64,000 nt of DNA. Origin: Paroedura picta (taxonomy: Eukaryota; Chordata; Lepidosauria; Squamata; Gekkonidae). The stretch spans positions 12,396,501 to 12,460,500 of the forward strand of contig NC_135384.1 in the NCBI RefSeq assembly GCF_049243985.1, in the 5' to 3' direction. A program made the translations under genes and the position numbers. This document shows, piece after piece, positions 34,134 to 46,614 of the stretch. The notes below the pieces were generated by a model. That model was given only the letters and a program-made list of their open reading frames with translations, searched no databases and was not told where the DNA came from. Each line of letters starts with the position of its first letter. Position 1 is the first letter of the stretch.

Positions 34134-34495
34134 TGCTGGAGACGACTCTTGCAAGTCCTTGGACTGCAAGGCGAACAAACCGGTCAGTCCTAGAGGAGAT
34201 CAGGCCTGACTGCTCATTAGAAGGCCAGATCCTAGAGATGAATCTCAAATACTTTAGTCACCTCTTGAGAAGGAAGGACTCCCTGGCAAAGAGCCTAATG
34301 CTGGGAGCGATTGAGGTCGAAAGAAGAAGGGGATGGCAGAGAATGAGGTGGCTGGATGGAGTCACTGAAGCAGTGGGTGTTAACTTAAATGGACTCTGGG
34401 GAATGGTAGAGGACAGGAAGGTCTGGAGGATCATTGTCCAGGGGGTCGTGATTGGTCGGACAGGACTTTGCAACTAACAACAACAACAATGTGGT
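34134..34495 (+). mobile_element. Bov-B LINE 3' end (OR6 unit)
   Basis: Readings include TARRTNRSVLEEIRPDCS, LKYFSHLLRRKDSL and RMRWLDGVTEAVG, the C-terminus of Bov-B ORF2, followed by a GGTCGGACAGGACTTTGCAA-type end and ACAACAAC tail. Flanking AGATTGA at 34127-34133 and 34496-34502 is the target duplication. OR7 has an empty site (GGTAGGTTGAGATGG near 39194). Confidence 0.93.
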
Positions 34496-34972
34496 AGATT
34501 GAGATAGTGAAATGAATATGACAGATTTGTACATCTTCTATTTATTCATTTACATTACTTTTATTTAATTTTCAATTTGAAAGCAATGTATTAATCAGAA
34601 ATCTTGGCTAAAAATAAAAGTAACAGCAGACCTACTAAGTATACTGTAGGATAGGATTGTGTGACATTTGATATCGTTTTAGGTTAAGTGGCCACAATCT
34701 CCATCTGTGGATTGTGTACGAGTTTAGGAAATTGCAATTTAATATGAGGGGGTTTAGCGACTGGACTGGAGTGGAGAGATCTTGTGCTTGTTCTATTTCA
34801 GTCCTGATGAAGAATGTCTGAGTTATTCCGCATTCATTCAGTGGGGGGGGATGTCTCATAGACTAAGATGATGAACTAGGAATCCAGACTAATTGTTAAA
34901 TGGCATTACTAGAATAACATGAATTCTCTCATCTGTCTTACAAACAGACTGCTCATGGATAAAGAGGACACA

Positions 34973-35890
34973 ATGTCCAACCTGACCTCCCCATCTGAAT
35001 TTCTGCTCCTGGAATTTTCAGACATCCGAGAACTACAGATCTTGCATTTCTTTGTATTCTTAGCTATCTACTTGACTGCAGTGACTGGCAACCTTCTCAT
35101 CATCATTGCTGTTGCCTTTGACCATCACCTGCACACCCCCATGTACTTTTTTCTCATGAACCTGGCACTTCTGGATCTTGGTACTGTTTCTGTCTTGATA
35201 CCCAAAACTATAGCCAATTCCCTCCTGAACACCAGGTATCCTGCCTGTGTGGGTCAAGTGTTTTTCTACTTCTTCTTTGGAGGGTCAGATTTTGCCATCT
35301 TAACCATAATGGCACATGATCGGTATGTGGCTATCTGCAATCCATTGCAATATGAGACAATTATGCACAGAAGAGCTTGCATTGAGATGGCAGCAAGTGC
35401 CTGGATTGCAGGTACATTCGTCGGTCTCTCACACAGTGGAGGAACTTTTGCCATCACCTTCTGCTCCAACATGATAGATCAGTTCTTCTGTGAAGTTCCC
35501 CAGATTCTCAAACTCTCTTGTTCTGATATGTATCTAGTTGAAATTGGTATTATTATATTTGGCTGTTTACTTGGACTAGGATGCTTCGTCTTCATCATCG
35601 CCTCCTACATGCAGATTTTTGTAGCAGTGCTCAAAATTCCTTCTGTTCACAGTCAGAAAAAGGCCCTCTCCACTTGCCTTCCCCACCTTACTGTGGTGTC
35701 TTTGTTTATAGTTAGTGGTATCTTTGCTTATGTGAGGCCTCAGAGTCACACATCAGCTGAGCAGAATGTTCTTTTTGCAATCATTTATGGTATTCTCCCT
35801 CCTTTGCTTAACCCATTCATCTATAGCATGAGAAACAAAGAAATAAAGAGTGCTTTGTTGAAGCTCTCTGATTTGGGATGTTCTTTTTAA
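34973..35890 (+). CDS. OR6: class II olfactory receptor, OR14-like
   Basis: Odorant GPCR of 305 residues. An in-frame 9-nt deletion removes three residues just before the TM3 cysteine: NTRYPACV here against NTRSISYPACV in the sisters, so extracellular loop 1 is shorter. LHTPMY, MAHDRYVAICNPLQY, FFCEVPQ, KKALSTCLPHL and NPFIYSMRN are intact. Acceptor at 34946-34947 (TTACAAACAG) puts the start at MSNLT rather than the Met at 34919. The C-terminus is the short GCSF form. The gene looks expressible; the short loop could alter ligand entry or folding. Confidence 0.93.
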   Translation: MSNLTSPSEFLLLEFSDIRELQILHFFVFLAIYLTAVTGNLLIIIAVAFDHHLHTPMYFFLMNLALLDLGTVSVLIPKTIANSLLNTRYPACVGQVFFYFFFGGSDFAILTIMAHDRYVAICNPLQYETIMHRRACIEMAASAWIAGTFVGLSHSGGTFAITFCSNMIDQFFCEVPQILKLSCSDMYLVEIGIIIFGCLLGLGCFVFIIASYMQIFVAVLKIPSVHSQKKALSTCLPHLTVVSLFIVSGIFAYVRPQSHTSAEQNVLFAIIYGILPPLLNPFIYSMRNKEIKSALLKLSDLGCSF

Positions 35891-36299
35891 AAAATTGCAA
35901 GTAAAGCTTTTCGGCAATAGTGGAGTTGAATAATCTTGTGCAGAAGTTTCCTTTTTCTATTTCTTTTTCTTATTTTTACCTCAGATGTATTGTCCTCGAG
36001 AGATTGTGTTGAATGTTTTGAAGCTTTTCAGGAGTTCCTGACAGTGGTAAGAGCCGGTTCCATGTTTTCTTGGGCAAAAAGTGATAGTTCATTCCTATCT
36101 AAAGATAAGCAAGATGTGATGAGAATAACAAAGCCTACTTGGAACCACCGGATCTGCCCACCATCGGCAATTTTTGGGGGAGACTCAAAGGACACACTCC
36201 AAAACTGTTCTAGGGCTATGATGTTCTAATTATCTATTTAAGATAGTTCCAGAAATAATAATAAAAAATATTGACTGCAAGACTTAGTAGCACTTAGCA

Positions 36300-36360
36300 T
36301 TCAAATGAGGTGAACTCTGGAGACCAAGTTGCCAAGAGCAGAATATAAATTAAGTTCTGC
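36300..36360 (+). promoter_or_regulatory. Orphan variant promoter-like block after OR6
   Basis: CAAATGAGGTGAACTCTGG, then CCAAGTTGCCAAGAGC and AGAATATAAATTAAG (TATA, 36341). It shares order and spacing with the main block but with a changed O/E-like core. The next receptor, OR7, has its own block at 37936. A twin is at 56463-56524. Confidence 0.45.
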
Positions 36361-36759
36361 ATTACTCCAACAACCTCTTATATTATGATTTGACAGAAAA
36401 TAGCAGATTACATTGTAGGTGATATGCCCTGTGTATGCCCTTCAATGTGCAAGGAGGAAAATGGCTGGTGTCCATCTTTGTATCTGACCAGCAAACACAG
36501 GCCAACCCAGTCATGGCTACCCCCCAAAGCCTTGTGTTTATCAGAAGTACATAATCTGGTAGACTCCAGGTGAAATCAGCAAGAGATCTCCTAGAAGACA
36601 AAGGAGTAATGCAATTATTTGCACAAAAGGGCCGGGCAGTACACTCATCCTCACCAAAGCATCACCAAGACAAAGGAGGATACCACATTTGGACCAGTGG
36701 CAGGTCTAGTTAATTATCCTGTATTGTTTCTTCTTGGTAAATATTTAATATAGCAGCTT

Positions 36760-36880
36760 ATATTAGAGTTCAAGGGTTTTCTAGAAAACTGAGGGGCAGG
36801 AAATTGAGACGCACAAAAGAAAATACTTCTTTAAACCCTACATAGTAAAAATATGGAATTTGCTGCTTCTTGATATAGAG
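36760..36880 (+). mobile_element. CR1-group LINE 3' fragment
   Basis: TCTAGAAAACTGAGGGGCAG and AGAAAATACTTCTTTAAACC, then TATGGAATTTGCTGC, match a CR1-type 3' section common in squamates. Duplicate at 41688-41805. Confidence 0.6.
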
Positions 36881-36984
36881 AGAGCCAGAGACAAAGGGAC
36901 ATATAAACTGTAAAACTACATTGCAACAGCATAACATGGCAACAGCATAACATGGCCATGGCAAAAACAAAACCTTTTCACTTG

Positions 36985-37290
36985 AAAGCTAATTAGCGGC
37001 CGCAATTAACTGCGACCACCGTTGATGTAGTGAGGAGCAGGCCAATGGATGGCACTGATGAGCATGGACACATTGCCCAGCGTCAGGCACTGGGGGTGGG
37101 GGGTGGTCTTCTTCTTCATAGAAAGGGAAGCATCAAAGATAACCCATCCAGGAATGGAAGACACACTTCCTGGTTCTGTCCTGCTAGGCAAAGGAAGGGT
37201 CTTCAGGCAGGGGAAAGAGGACATGTGCATGAGAGGTTGAATGGCAGGGAACCCAGCAGGACCCCAGGGTTCAGGCAGAATCCAAATCTC
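36985..37290 (-). repeat. Recurring GCGGCCGC block with minus-strand reading, copy 1
   Basis: Minus-strand readings contain LGNVSMLISAIHWPAPHYI, kept in the copies at 41880-42160 and 63815-64000 and partly at 49065-49330. I do not recognise the protein. It may be an exon fragment or an unknown repeat carried along by the duplications. Confidence 0.5.
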
Positions 37291-37935
37291 TGATGTCAGT
37301 CCAGTTAGAAGTTTTAGGCTTTGTCGTCTGTCCTGTGAGGGTTAAAAATGGTGGTGTTTTCATGTAGAACTATTTGCATGCCAAAGAGGGAACTGCAGTG
37401 AGAACTTCCAGAATGCCCCTTTGACCTCTGGTGCCACTGGAACTTCTGCTTCTCTTTTCCTTTTATATCAGATCTTGTATTCTGGATATAACAATTTTAT
37501 AACAATTCTCTTGCCTTCAAGCCCAATTTTTAAAATCTTTCAGATTCTGGATGTCTAGTAAATATTTAGGAAAGCAGAATTACTTTTACTGGACAGTTAA
37601 ATATCTTCACAGAGTCTCAGCACCTCCATACAACATATTCCAAATATTTTCCATAAGTGAGAGAAACCATATTTTCCATAAGTGAGAGAGTACATATTTT
37701 GTTAATGTTATTTATTCAAGATTCCCCCACTCCCAAAACCGTTGTTGAGCATTCTGGCCTACTGATCCTATGTCATTTCGCAGCTGAAGTCAGTCATCAT
37801 AGAAGAAATCTGATGGGGTCACACATGAGGATATTCATCTTTAGGATTTTGATGCTGAATTAATTATCCAGTTCTGTTTGTCACAAAAACAGAAGAAATA
37901 GTCAAGCAAGGAGAAAAGAGGTACAGTCTAAGATT

Positions 37936-37994
37936 GCAATTAACTGAGCTGAACTCTTGGGAGTAAGTTAGCAGCAACAGAATATAAATAGATC
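37936..37994 (+). promoter_or_regulatory. OR7 promoter-like block
   Basis: Same sequence order as OR6: GCAATTAACTGAGC (37937), AACTCTTGGGAGTAAG (37952) and AATATAAATAGATC (37981). It is 1.70 kb before the OR7 start. Donor GAG|GTAAGAG at 38744; with the acceptor at 39649-39650 the intron would be about 0.9 kb. Confidence 0.65.
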
Positions 37995-39675
37995 TCTTTC
38001 TCATTAACACAACCTTTTTGGTTTCGGGTAGACAGAGAATAGGAATCTTTGTTGCAGCAAGACCCAAAAGAAGATGCAACAATTTTCTTGAGTATGTCCA
38101 GATGTTAGCAACTGGCGAAGAAATTCAATATGGCCCTTTCAAGGTTCTTGTACATTATTCTTTGTATCATGTTTCCTGTTGCTAGTGTCTTGTCTTCTGC
38201 TCTGTAGCTCAGCTTCTTCTGTCTTGTGTTCTGTGTCTATTTGGGCATATGCCATGAAGAACCAGTATTTGCAACCTCAGCAGACACTGACACAGGAGAT
38301 CTCAAAATGAAAAGGAATGATTTGGCTCTGTGCTTCTTCCAGGGGAATCAATCATTTACAGTTCTGGACAATCAGTAAGTGTGCATAGAATTATTGCAGA
38401 TCACTGTTCAAATTACTCCTTTACATCATCTTTACTAGTTAAAATTAAAAGTTACAGCAGACCCTTTAAGTATAGAACAGGAGTATGGATGTGTGTATAA
38501 TTATATTGCATTATAGTTATGCATCTCAACTATTTTTCACTCATTAGTAATTCGGCATAATGAAATGGGTCCAGAAGTTGGCAGATGAAGGTATTTGGTA
38601 CTTTCTTCTCCTTGTGGCCCCCTTCTAATGGAGGAAGGTTCATTCTCTGGGCCGTGATCCACCCAGTATAGATTAGTTGTCACACATGTTTAGGGGGCTG
38701 ACCTGCAAATGAGGTAATGGGAAGAACTGAATCAGCAGAAGAGGTAAGAGGATGTAGTTTCTTCTGTTTCTTTCTCTTTAGGAGTCACAAACCATTTACT
38801 CATTTAAATTATACGGGCCGTACCACCTTGAGCATTTACCCTAGGAATGAATGTTGTGCCTACCACCCTGTGTAACCTGTTTACATTATATGGGTTTGAT
38901 TATGGAACAAGAGGGTGGATTGCTGCTCTGGAAATTAATCGCTGCCTCAGTTTCCATGTACTCATTGTTCTCAATGAACAGTATCGTATTCAAGGCGCAG
39001 ACATATAGAAATATTTACATGCCATGCGTCCAGAATTTGTCAGCGTGGATCTTGTACATATGTAGGTCAGTGTAGTTTAATACAAGGAGCTGGTCTTTGA
39101 AGTTAGCAACCCAGAGACTGTTCCCTGTTTATCTTGTCCCTAGTGAAAAATATTCAATTTACTCTACATTCAAATGAACATATGGCTGTATGGTAGGTTG
39201 AGATGGTGAAATGAGTATGCCAGACTTCTATGTGTTCTATTTATCCACTTTTGTTCACTTGATAATTTGAAAGCAATGCATTGATCGCAAATCTTGGCTA
39301 AAAATAAAAGTAACAGCAGACCTACGAAATATACTGTAGGATAAGGATAAGATTGTGTGACATTTGATATCATTTCAGGTTAAGTGGCCACAATCTCTAT
39401 ATGTGGATTGTGTATGAGTTTAGGAAATTGCAATTTAATATGAGGAGGTTGAGCTACTGGACAGGAGTGGAAAGATCTTGTGCCTATGGCAAATAAATGT
39501 ATCACTGTCACTATTTCATTCCTGATGAGGAATGTCTCAGTTTTTCCTCATTCATTCATTGGAGGGATGTCTCATAGACTAAGATGGTAAACAAGAAAGA
39601 TTCATTGTTAATTGGCATTACTAGAAAAAAATGATTTCTCTCACAAACAGACTGCTTTTGGATACAGAGGGCACA

Positions 39676-40641
39676 ATGTCCAACCTGACCTCCCCATCTG
39701 AATTTCTGCTCCTGGAATTTTCAGACATCCGAGAACTACAGATCCTGCATTTTTTTGTCTTCTTAACAGTATACTTGACTGCAGTGACTGGCAATCTTCT
39801 TGTCATCATCGCTGTAGCCCTTGATCATCACCTGCACACCCCCATGTACTTTTTTCTCATGAACCTGGCTCTTCTGGATCTTGGTATGGTTTCTGTCATG
39901 CTACCCAAAACTATAGCCAATTCCATCCTGAATACAACTTCCATTTCTTATCATGCCTGTGTGGCTCAAGTGTTTTTCTACTTCTTCTTTGGAGGGTCAG
40001 ATTTTGCCATCTTAACCATAATGGCGCATGATCGGTATGCCGCTATCTGCAATCCACTGCAATACGAGACAATTATGCATAGAGGAGCCTGCATTCAGAT
40101 GGCAGCGAGTGCTTGGATTGCAGGTATACTCATTGGTCTCTTACACAGTGGAGGCACTTTTGCCATCACCTTCTGCTCCAACATGATCAATCAGTTCTTC
40201 TGTGAAGGTCCCCAGATTCTCAAACTCTCCTGCTCTGACATGTACCTAGTTGAAGTTGGTATTATTATATTTGGCTGTTTCCTGGGAGTAGCATGCTTCT
40301 TCTTCATCATTGTTTCCTACATGCAGATTTTTGCAGCAGTGCTGAGAATCCCTTCTGTTCATGGTCAGAAAAAGGCCCTCTCCACTTGCCTTCCCCATCT
40401 CATTGTGGTGTCTTTGCTTGTATTTAGTGGTCTCTTTGCCTATGTGAGACCTCACAGTCACACTTCAGCTGAGCAGAATGTGCTTTTTGCAATCATCTAT
40501 GCTATTCTCCCTCCTTTGCTCAACCCGTTCATCTATAGTATGAGAAACAAAGAAATAAAGAGTGCCTTACTCAAGCTTTCTGGTTATCAATGTTCCTCTA
40601 AAACAATTGCAGGTAAAGTTTTTCTGCAAAAGCGGAATTGA
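39676..40641 (+). CDS. OR7: class II olfactory receptor, OR14-like
   Basis: Odorant GPCR of 321 residues. LHTPMY, the cysteines, KKALSTCLPHL and NPFIYSMRN are present. Two changes fall in near-invariant motifs: MAHDRYAAICNPLQY (Val to Ala after DRY) and FFCEGPQ (Val to Gly in loop 2). Start at MSNLT follows an acceptor at 39649-39650 (TCTCACAAACAG). Its leader has no Bov-B insertion, unlike OR6, OR8 and OR9. The tail is long (SSKTIAGKVFLQKRN), as in OR3 and OR4. The frame is intact; weakened function is possible but unproven. Confidence 0.93.
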   Translation: MSNLTSPSEFLLLEFSDIRELQILHFFVFLTVYLTAVTGNLLVIIAVALDHHLHTPMYFFLMNLALLDLGMVSVMLPKTIANSILNTTSISYHACVAQVFFYFFFGGSDFAILTIMAHDRYAAICNPLQYETIMHRGACIQMAASAWIAGILIGLLHSGGTFAITFCSNMINQFFCEGPQILKLSCSDMYLVEVGIIIFGCFLGVACFFFIIVSYMQIFAAVLRIPSVHGQKKALSTCLPHLIVVSLLVFSGLFAYVRPHSHTSAEQNVLFAIIYAILPPLLNPFIYSMRNKEIKSALLKLSGYQCSSKTIAGKVFLQKRN

Positions 40642-40659
40642 ATAATCTTGTGCAGAAGT

Positions 40660-41560
40660 TTTAATTTTTAACCTCAGATTTAATGTCCTAGAGAGATTAG
40701 GTTGAATTTTTTGAAGCACTTCAGAAGGTCCCAACAGTGGTGAGAGCCAGTTCCATGTTTTCCTGGGCAAAAAGTGCTCAAAGGCTCTCCCTTCGTATGT
40801 CTATCTGCTCCTGACCATACCCACAGCTGCCTACATGTCCTTTCGTTAATGTCTTGATGTGATTTGTGTGGCTGGGAATGTCAGTATCTGCAGAGTCTTT
40901 CTTGGGAACAGTGGGAAGCCCTGGTAACTGAGAGCACAGTATGAAAAACTCAAGCAAGCAGGCAGGTAAAGGAAGGGGCCACAGGCAGGTGAAAGAAGAC
41001 ATGTGCACGAAAGGTTCAATGGCAATGAGCCTAGCAAGAATCCCAGGATTCTGGCAGTTTCCAAATTTCTGAAGTTAAACCTAATAAAGATTTGAGGCTT
41101 CCTCTGAGATGCCCACTAGAGAAAAGCATCACCCTGCTCTTATGAGGGAGACTCTATTGCCAGCATCATGGCCTTAAGCATGTTGTCAACATGATCATTT
41201 AAATACCACCCCCTTTTAGGACAGGCTTTCATCGGTACCTCCATGTACATCTGATACCTGATAAGCTAATTGTTGAATCTTTTTTTGGCTTCAATATTTT
41301 TGCTGTTGTGACAATACCTTTTTGCTGCCAACCTGGCCCAGTGGGCTGGCCGGGTGGTATAGTGCATTTATCTCAAGTGGCCTTTCTCCCTTCTCTTAGA
41401 ACAGTTCATGGTTCCTCATAGGCCATTCTAGAAAGATCGAGGGTTAACTTCCACATGCTTATAACCAGTTTTCACCCTTGCTGACTTTGTGACATATTTC
41501 TCATCGCTGGACCTGTCCAGCAATAGTCGACCATGGACCACTGCTTACCCTACCCACTCA
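40660..41560 (+). other. OR7 3' flank
   Basis: No gene seen. It matches the OR5 and OR9 3' flanks; minus-strand readings such as those at 40778-41064 are not conserved in frame between copies. Confidence 0.6.
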
Positions 41561-41879
41561 TCCTCACCAAAGTATCACCAAGACAAAGGAGGATACCACA
41601 CCTGGACCAGTGGCAGGTCTAGTTAATTATCCTGTATTGTTTCTTCTTGGTAAATATTTAATATCGCAGCTTATATTAGAGTTCAAGGGTTTTCTAGAAA
41701 ACTGAGGGGCAGGAAATTCAGACGCACAAAAGAAAATACTTCTTTAAACCCTACATAGTAAAAATATGGAATTTGCTGCTTGTTGATATAGAGAGAGCCA
41801 GAGACAAAGGCACATATAAACTGTAAAACTACATGGCAACAGCAAAACATGGCAACAGCATAACATAGCCATCACAAAA

Positions 41880-42160
41880 GCAAAACCTGACAGTTCACTT
41901 GAAAGCTAATTAGCGGCCGCAATTCACTGCGACTGCCGTTGATGTAGTGAGGGGCAGGCCAATGGATGGCACTGATGAGCATGGACACATTGCCCAGCAT
42001 CAGGCACTGGGGGTGGGGTGTGGTCTTCTTCTTCTTCATAGAAAGGAAAGCATCAAAGATAACCCCATCCAGGCAGGGAAGACACACTTCCTGGTTCTGT
42101 CCCGCTGTGCAAAGGAAGGGTCTTCAGACAGGGGAAAGAGGACATGTGCATGAGAGGTTG
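41880..42160 (-). repeat. Recurring GCGGCCGC block, copy 2
   Basis: Same block as 36985-37290. The minus-strand reading over 41872-42087 gives CLMLGNVSMLISAIHWPAP then HYINGSRSELRPL. Confidence 0.5.
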
Positions 42161-44973
42161 AATAGCAGGAAGTCCAGTAAGAAACGCAGGTTTCCGGCAG
42201 TTTCCAAATTTCTCATGTCTAACCTAATAGAGGTTTGAGGCTTCTTCTGAATTGCCTGCTACAGAGAAGCATCACCTTACAGGAGCCCAGCAGGAACCTC
42301 AGGGTTCAGGCAGAATCCAAATCTCTGATGTCAGTCCAGTTAGAAGTTTTAGGCTTTGTCGTCTGCCCTGTGAGGGTTAAAAATGGTGGTGTTTTCATGT
42401 AGAACTATTTGCATGCCAAAGAGGGAACTGCAGTGAGAGCTTCCAGAATGCCCCTTTGACCTCTGGTGCCACTGGAACTTCTGCTTCTCTTTACCTTTTA
42501 TATCAGATCTTGTATTCTGGATATAACAATTTTAAATATAAGAATGGTTGTATTTATTGTATTTTATGTGTGCTTTTTTATTTGATGGCTGATTATTGAT
42601 AATAGTGGTAATGCCAAAATACGTCTGATCTGTGGAAACATTTGCATACATATGCATGGATTTTATTGAGGCTATGCTATAAACCTAGGTTTTAAAAATG
42701 AAATAAATATTAGTACAATATTTTAAAATTGTGTTCTACCTTATATGGGCCTAAGTTCGGTTCCCTGATTTTGACCTTTTGAGGTTCTTGACTTGTGTTT
42801 GGATCATGATATTGTCATGATACTGGACAGATTGACAAGAAGCCCACTGGCAACGTCCCTGATTAAGTTCCCAGCACAACCTACATGCCGGGGCTCGCTT
42901 CTGAGATCTACGAAGCCAAACTGGGTGAATCAACTTGTCCTTTTATTTAGGGCCCATCACCATCAACCGTGTCTTATTGCTGGCCAAATGAATGTCACAA
43001 ACTGAGTTCACTGAGAAAGAAAGTTCATGTTTGCGCAAACATGAGCTAAGCTTAGCATTCTTTGGTGAAAGCCAAGACCTTACTGAAAACTTGCTGATCC
43101 AAGGCAGCCTTTTATTCCATTTGCCAGGAAAATTCAATCTAAAGTGTCCCTCCCAGAATGCTCCTGGGCTGGGCTCATACTCTTTCACTAACCGCCCCAA
43201 ACATACAACTTCCATACATCAAATGTGTATTATAATGAGCTCTATGTCCATCCAGGGGTGCTAGTATTATGCTAGTAAACATATTTGGTTGACATATTTT
43301 ACACATTCATAAAGGACTACTTTAATCCAGGTTCAATTCAAATCCTATGCTGAGATGGTATTCAAGTGCTGCTGCTGCTATCTGTTTAGAGACTCAGAGT
43401 GATTCTTTCAGTTCCAAAAATGTAAAATCATCTACTGCATATTGGTGTTCAATCTAGTAAAGCACCAACGGGGCCTCTGAATGCTGGACCTATGTTCCAA
43501 CATTATCTTTTTAAGGAACTTGTGGACATGCCAATGTATGCTAATCCACACCCGTATATTATCATATATAAGTGACATTTGTTGAATTACAAGTGATAAA
43601 GTACCTAATTCAACCAAATATGTGACTCTTTAATGTGACTGAATGGAAACTCCTGTGTTTAACTTGAAAGCGAATAGGTAATTTTTAATGACTTTTCAAT
43701 TCGTGTTTGTAATTTGAGACTCAAACGAACGGACCCAATGACATTTTGAGTTATTGCCTAAATGATATTATGAAATTACTAATGTGATAAGCCTTCCGCA
43801 CACCAATATATGTTATGAATGTGAGGTATACAATAATTTATGCTGCATTGAAATTTCTGGTCAGTATATATTATTGTTACTAGGATTATGTACGTTAGCT
43901 ATATTTTATGTAGGAGTAATCACTGTGGAAGCCCTGGAAAATGAGGTTATTTTAACCTAGGACCTCATTTTGATTACTTATGATATTGAAATAAATAATT
44001 TGGAGAATAATTTGAGTCTAGAAGAATATATTCAACACCCGGGAATCTGGGAAGGTCAGTGCCTGCTTACCTGACCTGCAGTACTGAGTGGAGACTCTGT
44101 GCCTTCCCACGTGTACAACACCAGGGATAGGGGAAGAGAGCTGGGCTGCTTGCCACCCCTGGAGCTGCAAGTGAAACCTCCACTTTGCCCCAGGCCTCTG
44201 TCTCACCCACTCTCACCCAAGGCTCAGTTACGCAAGTCAGGTCTACATTGTGTTCTGCAAAACATGACTATAGAACCACCTAGCATTGCACAACATCAGT
44301 ATTGGAGCTGGGTTATTACTCTTTGCCTCTCTCCCCATCTCTAGATATGGGATGGAGCTTAGAAAAGTTACAAGCAACTTCATAGCTATATCTTAAGGCC
44401 CTTCCCTTGTCAAACCTTCTCTCACTGACTTACCTCCCTTGTCCCCAAATTGTCGGTATCCCCAGTCCCTTCAGGCTCCCTTCCTTCTCTTACTCACCCC
44501 TACCCATCCTGAAATTGTCTGTCCTATAATCCTGATATCACCCCAACAGGTACGACACAATACTCTCAATTACAGTTCAGTTTCTCATTACAACAATATT
44601 CCAATTTCCCCTCCAGTTAACAATTCCTACCTGCACCACACCCTGTAATCTCTTGCCTTCAAACCCAATTTTTAAAATCTTTCAGATTCTGGATGTCTAG
44701 TAAATATCTAGGAAAGCAGAATTACTTTTACTTGACAGTTAAATATCTTCACAAAGTCTCAGCGCCTCCATACAACATATTCCAAAATTTTTGCATAAGT
44801 GAGAGAGCACATATTTTGTAAATGTTATTTCTTCAAGATTCCCCCACTCCCACACTTGAGTATATTCATCTTTAGGATTTTGATCTTCCTTCATGCTGAA
44901 TTAATTATCCGGTTCTGTTTGTCACAAAAACAGAAGAAATACTCAAGCAAGGAGAAAAGAGTTACAGTCTAAG

Positions 44974-45034
44974 ATTGCAATTAACTGAGCTGAACTCTTG
45001 GGAGTAAGTTAGCAGCAACAGAATATAAATAGAT
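44974..45034 (+). promoter_or_regulatory. OR8 promoter-like block
   Basis: GCAATTAACTGAGC, AACTCTTGGGAGTAAG (44992) and GAATATAAATAGATC (45021). It is 2.07 kb before the OR8 start. Donor TAG|GTAAGAG is at 45802. Confidence 0.65.
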
Positions 45035-46251
45035 CTCTTTCTCATTAACACAACCTTTTTGGTTTCGGGTAGACAGAGAATAGGAATCTTTGTTGCAGCA
45101 AGACCCAAAGGAAGATGTAACAAATTTCTTGAGTATGTCCGGATGTTAGCAGCTGCCGAAGAAATTGAATATGGTTCTTGTACATTATTCTTTGTATCAT
45201 GTTTCCTGTTGCTAGTGTCTTGTCTTCTGCTCTGTAGCTCAGCTTCTTCTGTCTTGTGTTCTGTGTCTATCATCCATATGATCATTTGGGAAAATGCCAT
45301 GAAGAACCAATATTTGCAGCCTGTGCTACAATCTCAGCAGAAACTGACACAGGAGATCGCAAAATGAAAAGGAATGATTTGGCTCTCGGCCTCCTCCATA
45401 GGAATCAACCATTTACAGATCTGGACAATCAGTAAGTGTGCATAGAATTATTGCAGTTCCCTGTTCAAATAACTCCTTTACATCATCTTTACTAGTTAAA
45501 ATTAAAAGTTACAGCAGACCCTTTAAAGTATAGGACAAGAATATGGATGTGTGTATAATTATATTGCATTATAGTTATGCATCTCAACTATTTTTCAGTT
45601 ATCAGTTATTCAGCATAATGAAATGGGTCTAGAAGTCGGCAAATGCAAGTCTTTGCCAATTTCTTCTCCATGTGGTCCCCTTCTAATGGAGGAAGGTTCA
45701 TTCTCTGGGTCATGATCCACCCAGTATACATTAATTGTCACAAATGTTTAGGGGGCTCACCTGCAAATGAGGTAAAGGGAGGAGCTGAATCAGCAGAATA
45801 GGTAAGAGGATGTAGTTTCTGTTTCTTTCTCTTTAGGAGTCACAAACCACTGACTCATTTAGATTACATGGGCCCTACCACATTGAGCATCTATCCTAGG
45901 AATGAATGGTGTGCCTACCACCCTCTGGAGCCTCTTTACATTATATGGGTTTGAGTATGGAACAAGAGGATGGATTGCTGCTCATGAAATTAACTGCTGC
46001 CTCAGTTTCCAAGTATTGATTGTTCTTCATGAACAGTATCCTGTTCAAGCTGCAGACATATAGAAATATTTCCATATCATGTGTCCAGAACCTGTCAGCT
46101 TGGATCTTGTACTTATGTAGGTCCGTGCAGTTTAATAGGAGGAGGTGGTGTTTGAAGCCAGCAACCCAGAGACTGTTCCCTGTTTATCTTGTCCCTGTAA
46201 TATTCAGCTTACTCCACTTTCAAATGAATATATGGCTGTATCATAGATTGA

Positions 46252-46614
46252 TGCTGGAGAAGACTCTTGTGAGTCCCTTGGACTGCAAGGCGAACAAACC
46301 GGTCAGTCCTAGAGGTGATCAGGCCTGACTGCTCCTTAGAAGGCCAGATCCTAAAGATGAAACTCAAATACTTTAGTCACCTTTTGAGAAGGAAGGACTC
46401 CCTGGAGAAGAGCCTAATGCTGGGAGCGATTGAGGGTGAAAGAAGAAGTGGGTGACAGAGAATGAGGTGGCTGGATGGAGTCACTGAAGCAGTGGGAGTG
46501 AACTTAAATGGACTCTGGGGAATGGTAGAGGATAGGAAGGCCTGGAGGACCATTGTGCATGGGGTCGCAATGGGTCAGACATAACTTCGAAACTAAGAAC
46601 AACAACAATGTGGT
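46252..46614 (+). mobile_element. Bov-B LINE 3' end (OR8 unit)
   Basis: Same insertion as in the OR6 unit, at the same site (AGATTGA on the left, AGACTGA on the right), ending in AACAACAACAATG. Confidence 0.92.

Noticed and set aside
34106-34477. 123-residue reading as a possible host gene
   Set aside because: It is Bov-B ORF2 C-terminus with a target duplication on both sides.
42992-43264. 90-residue reading shared with 27926-28198 and 50479-50712
   Set aside because: Similarity is explained by the recent duplication; start and length differ between copies and no motif is recognised.
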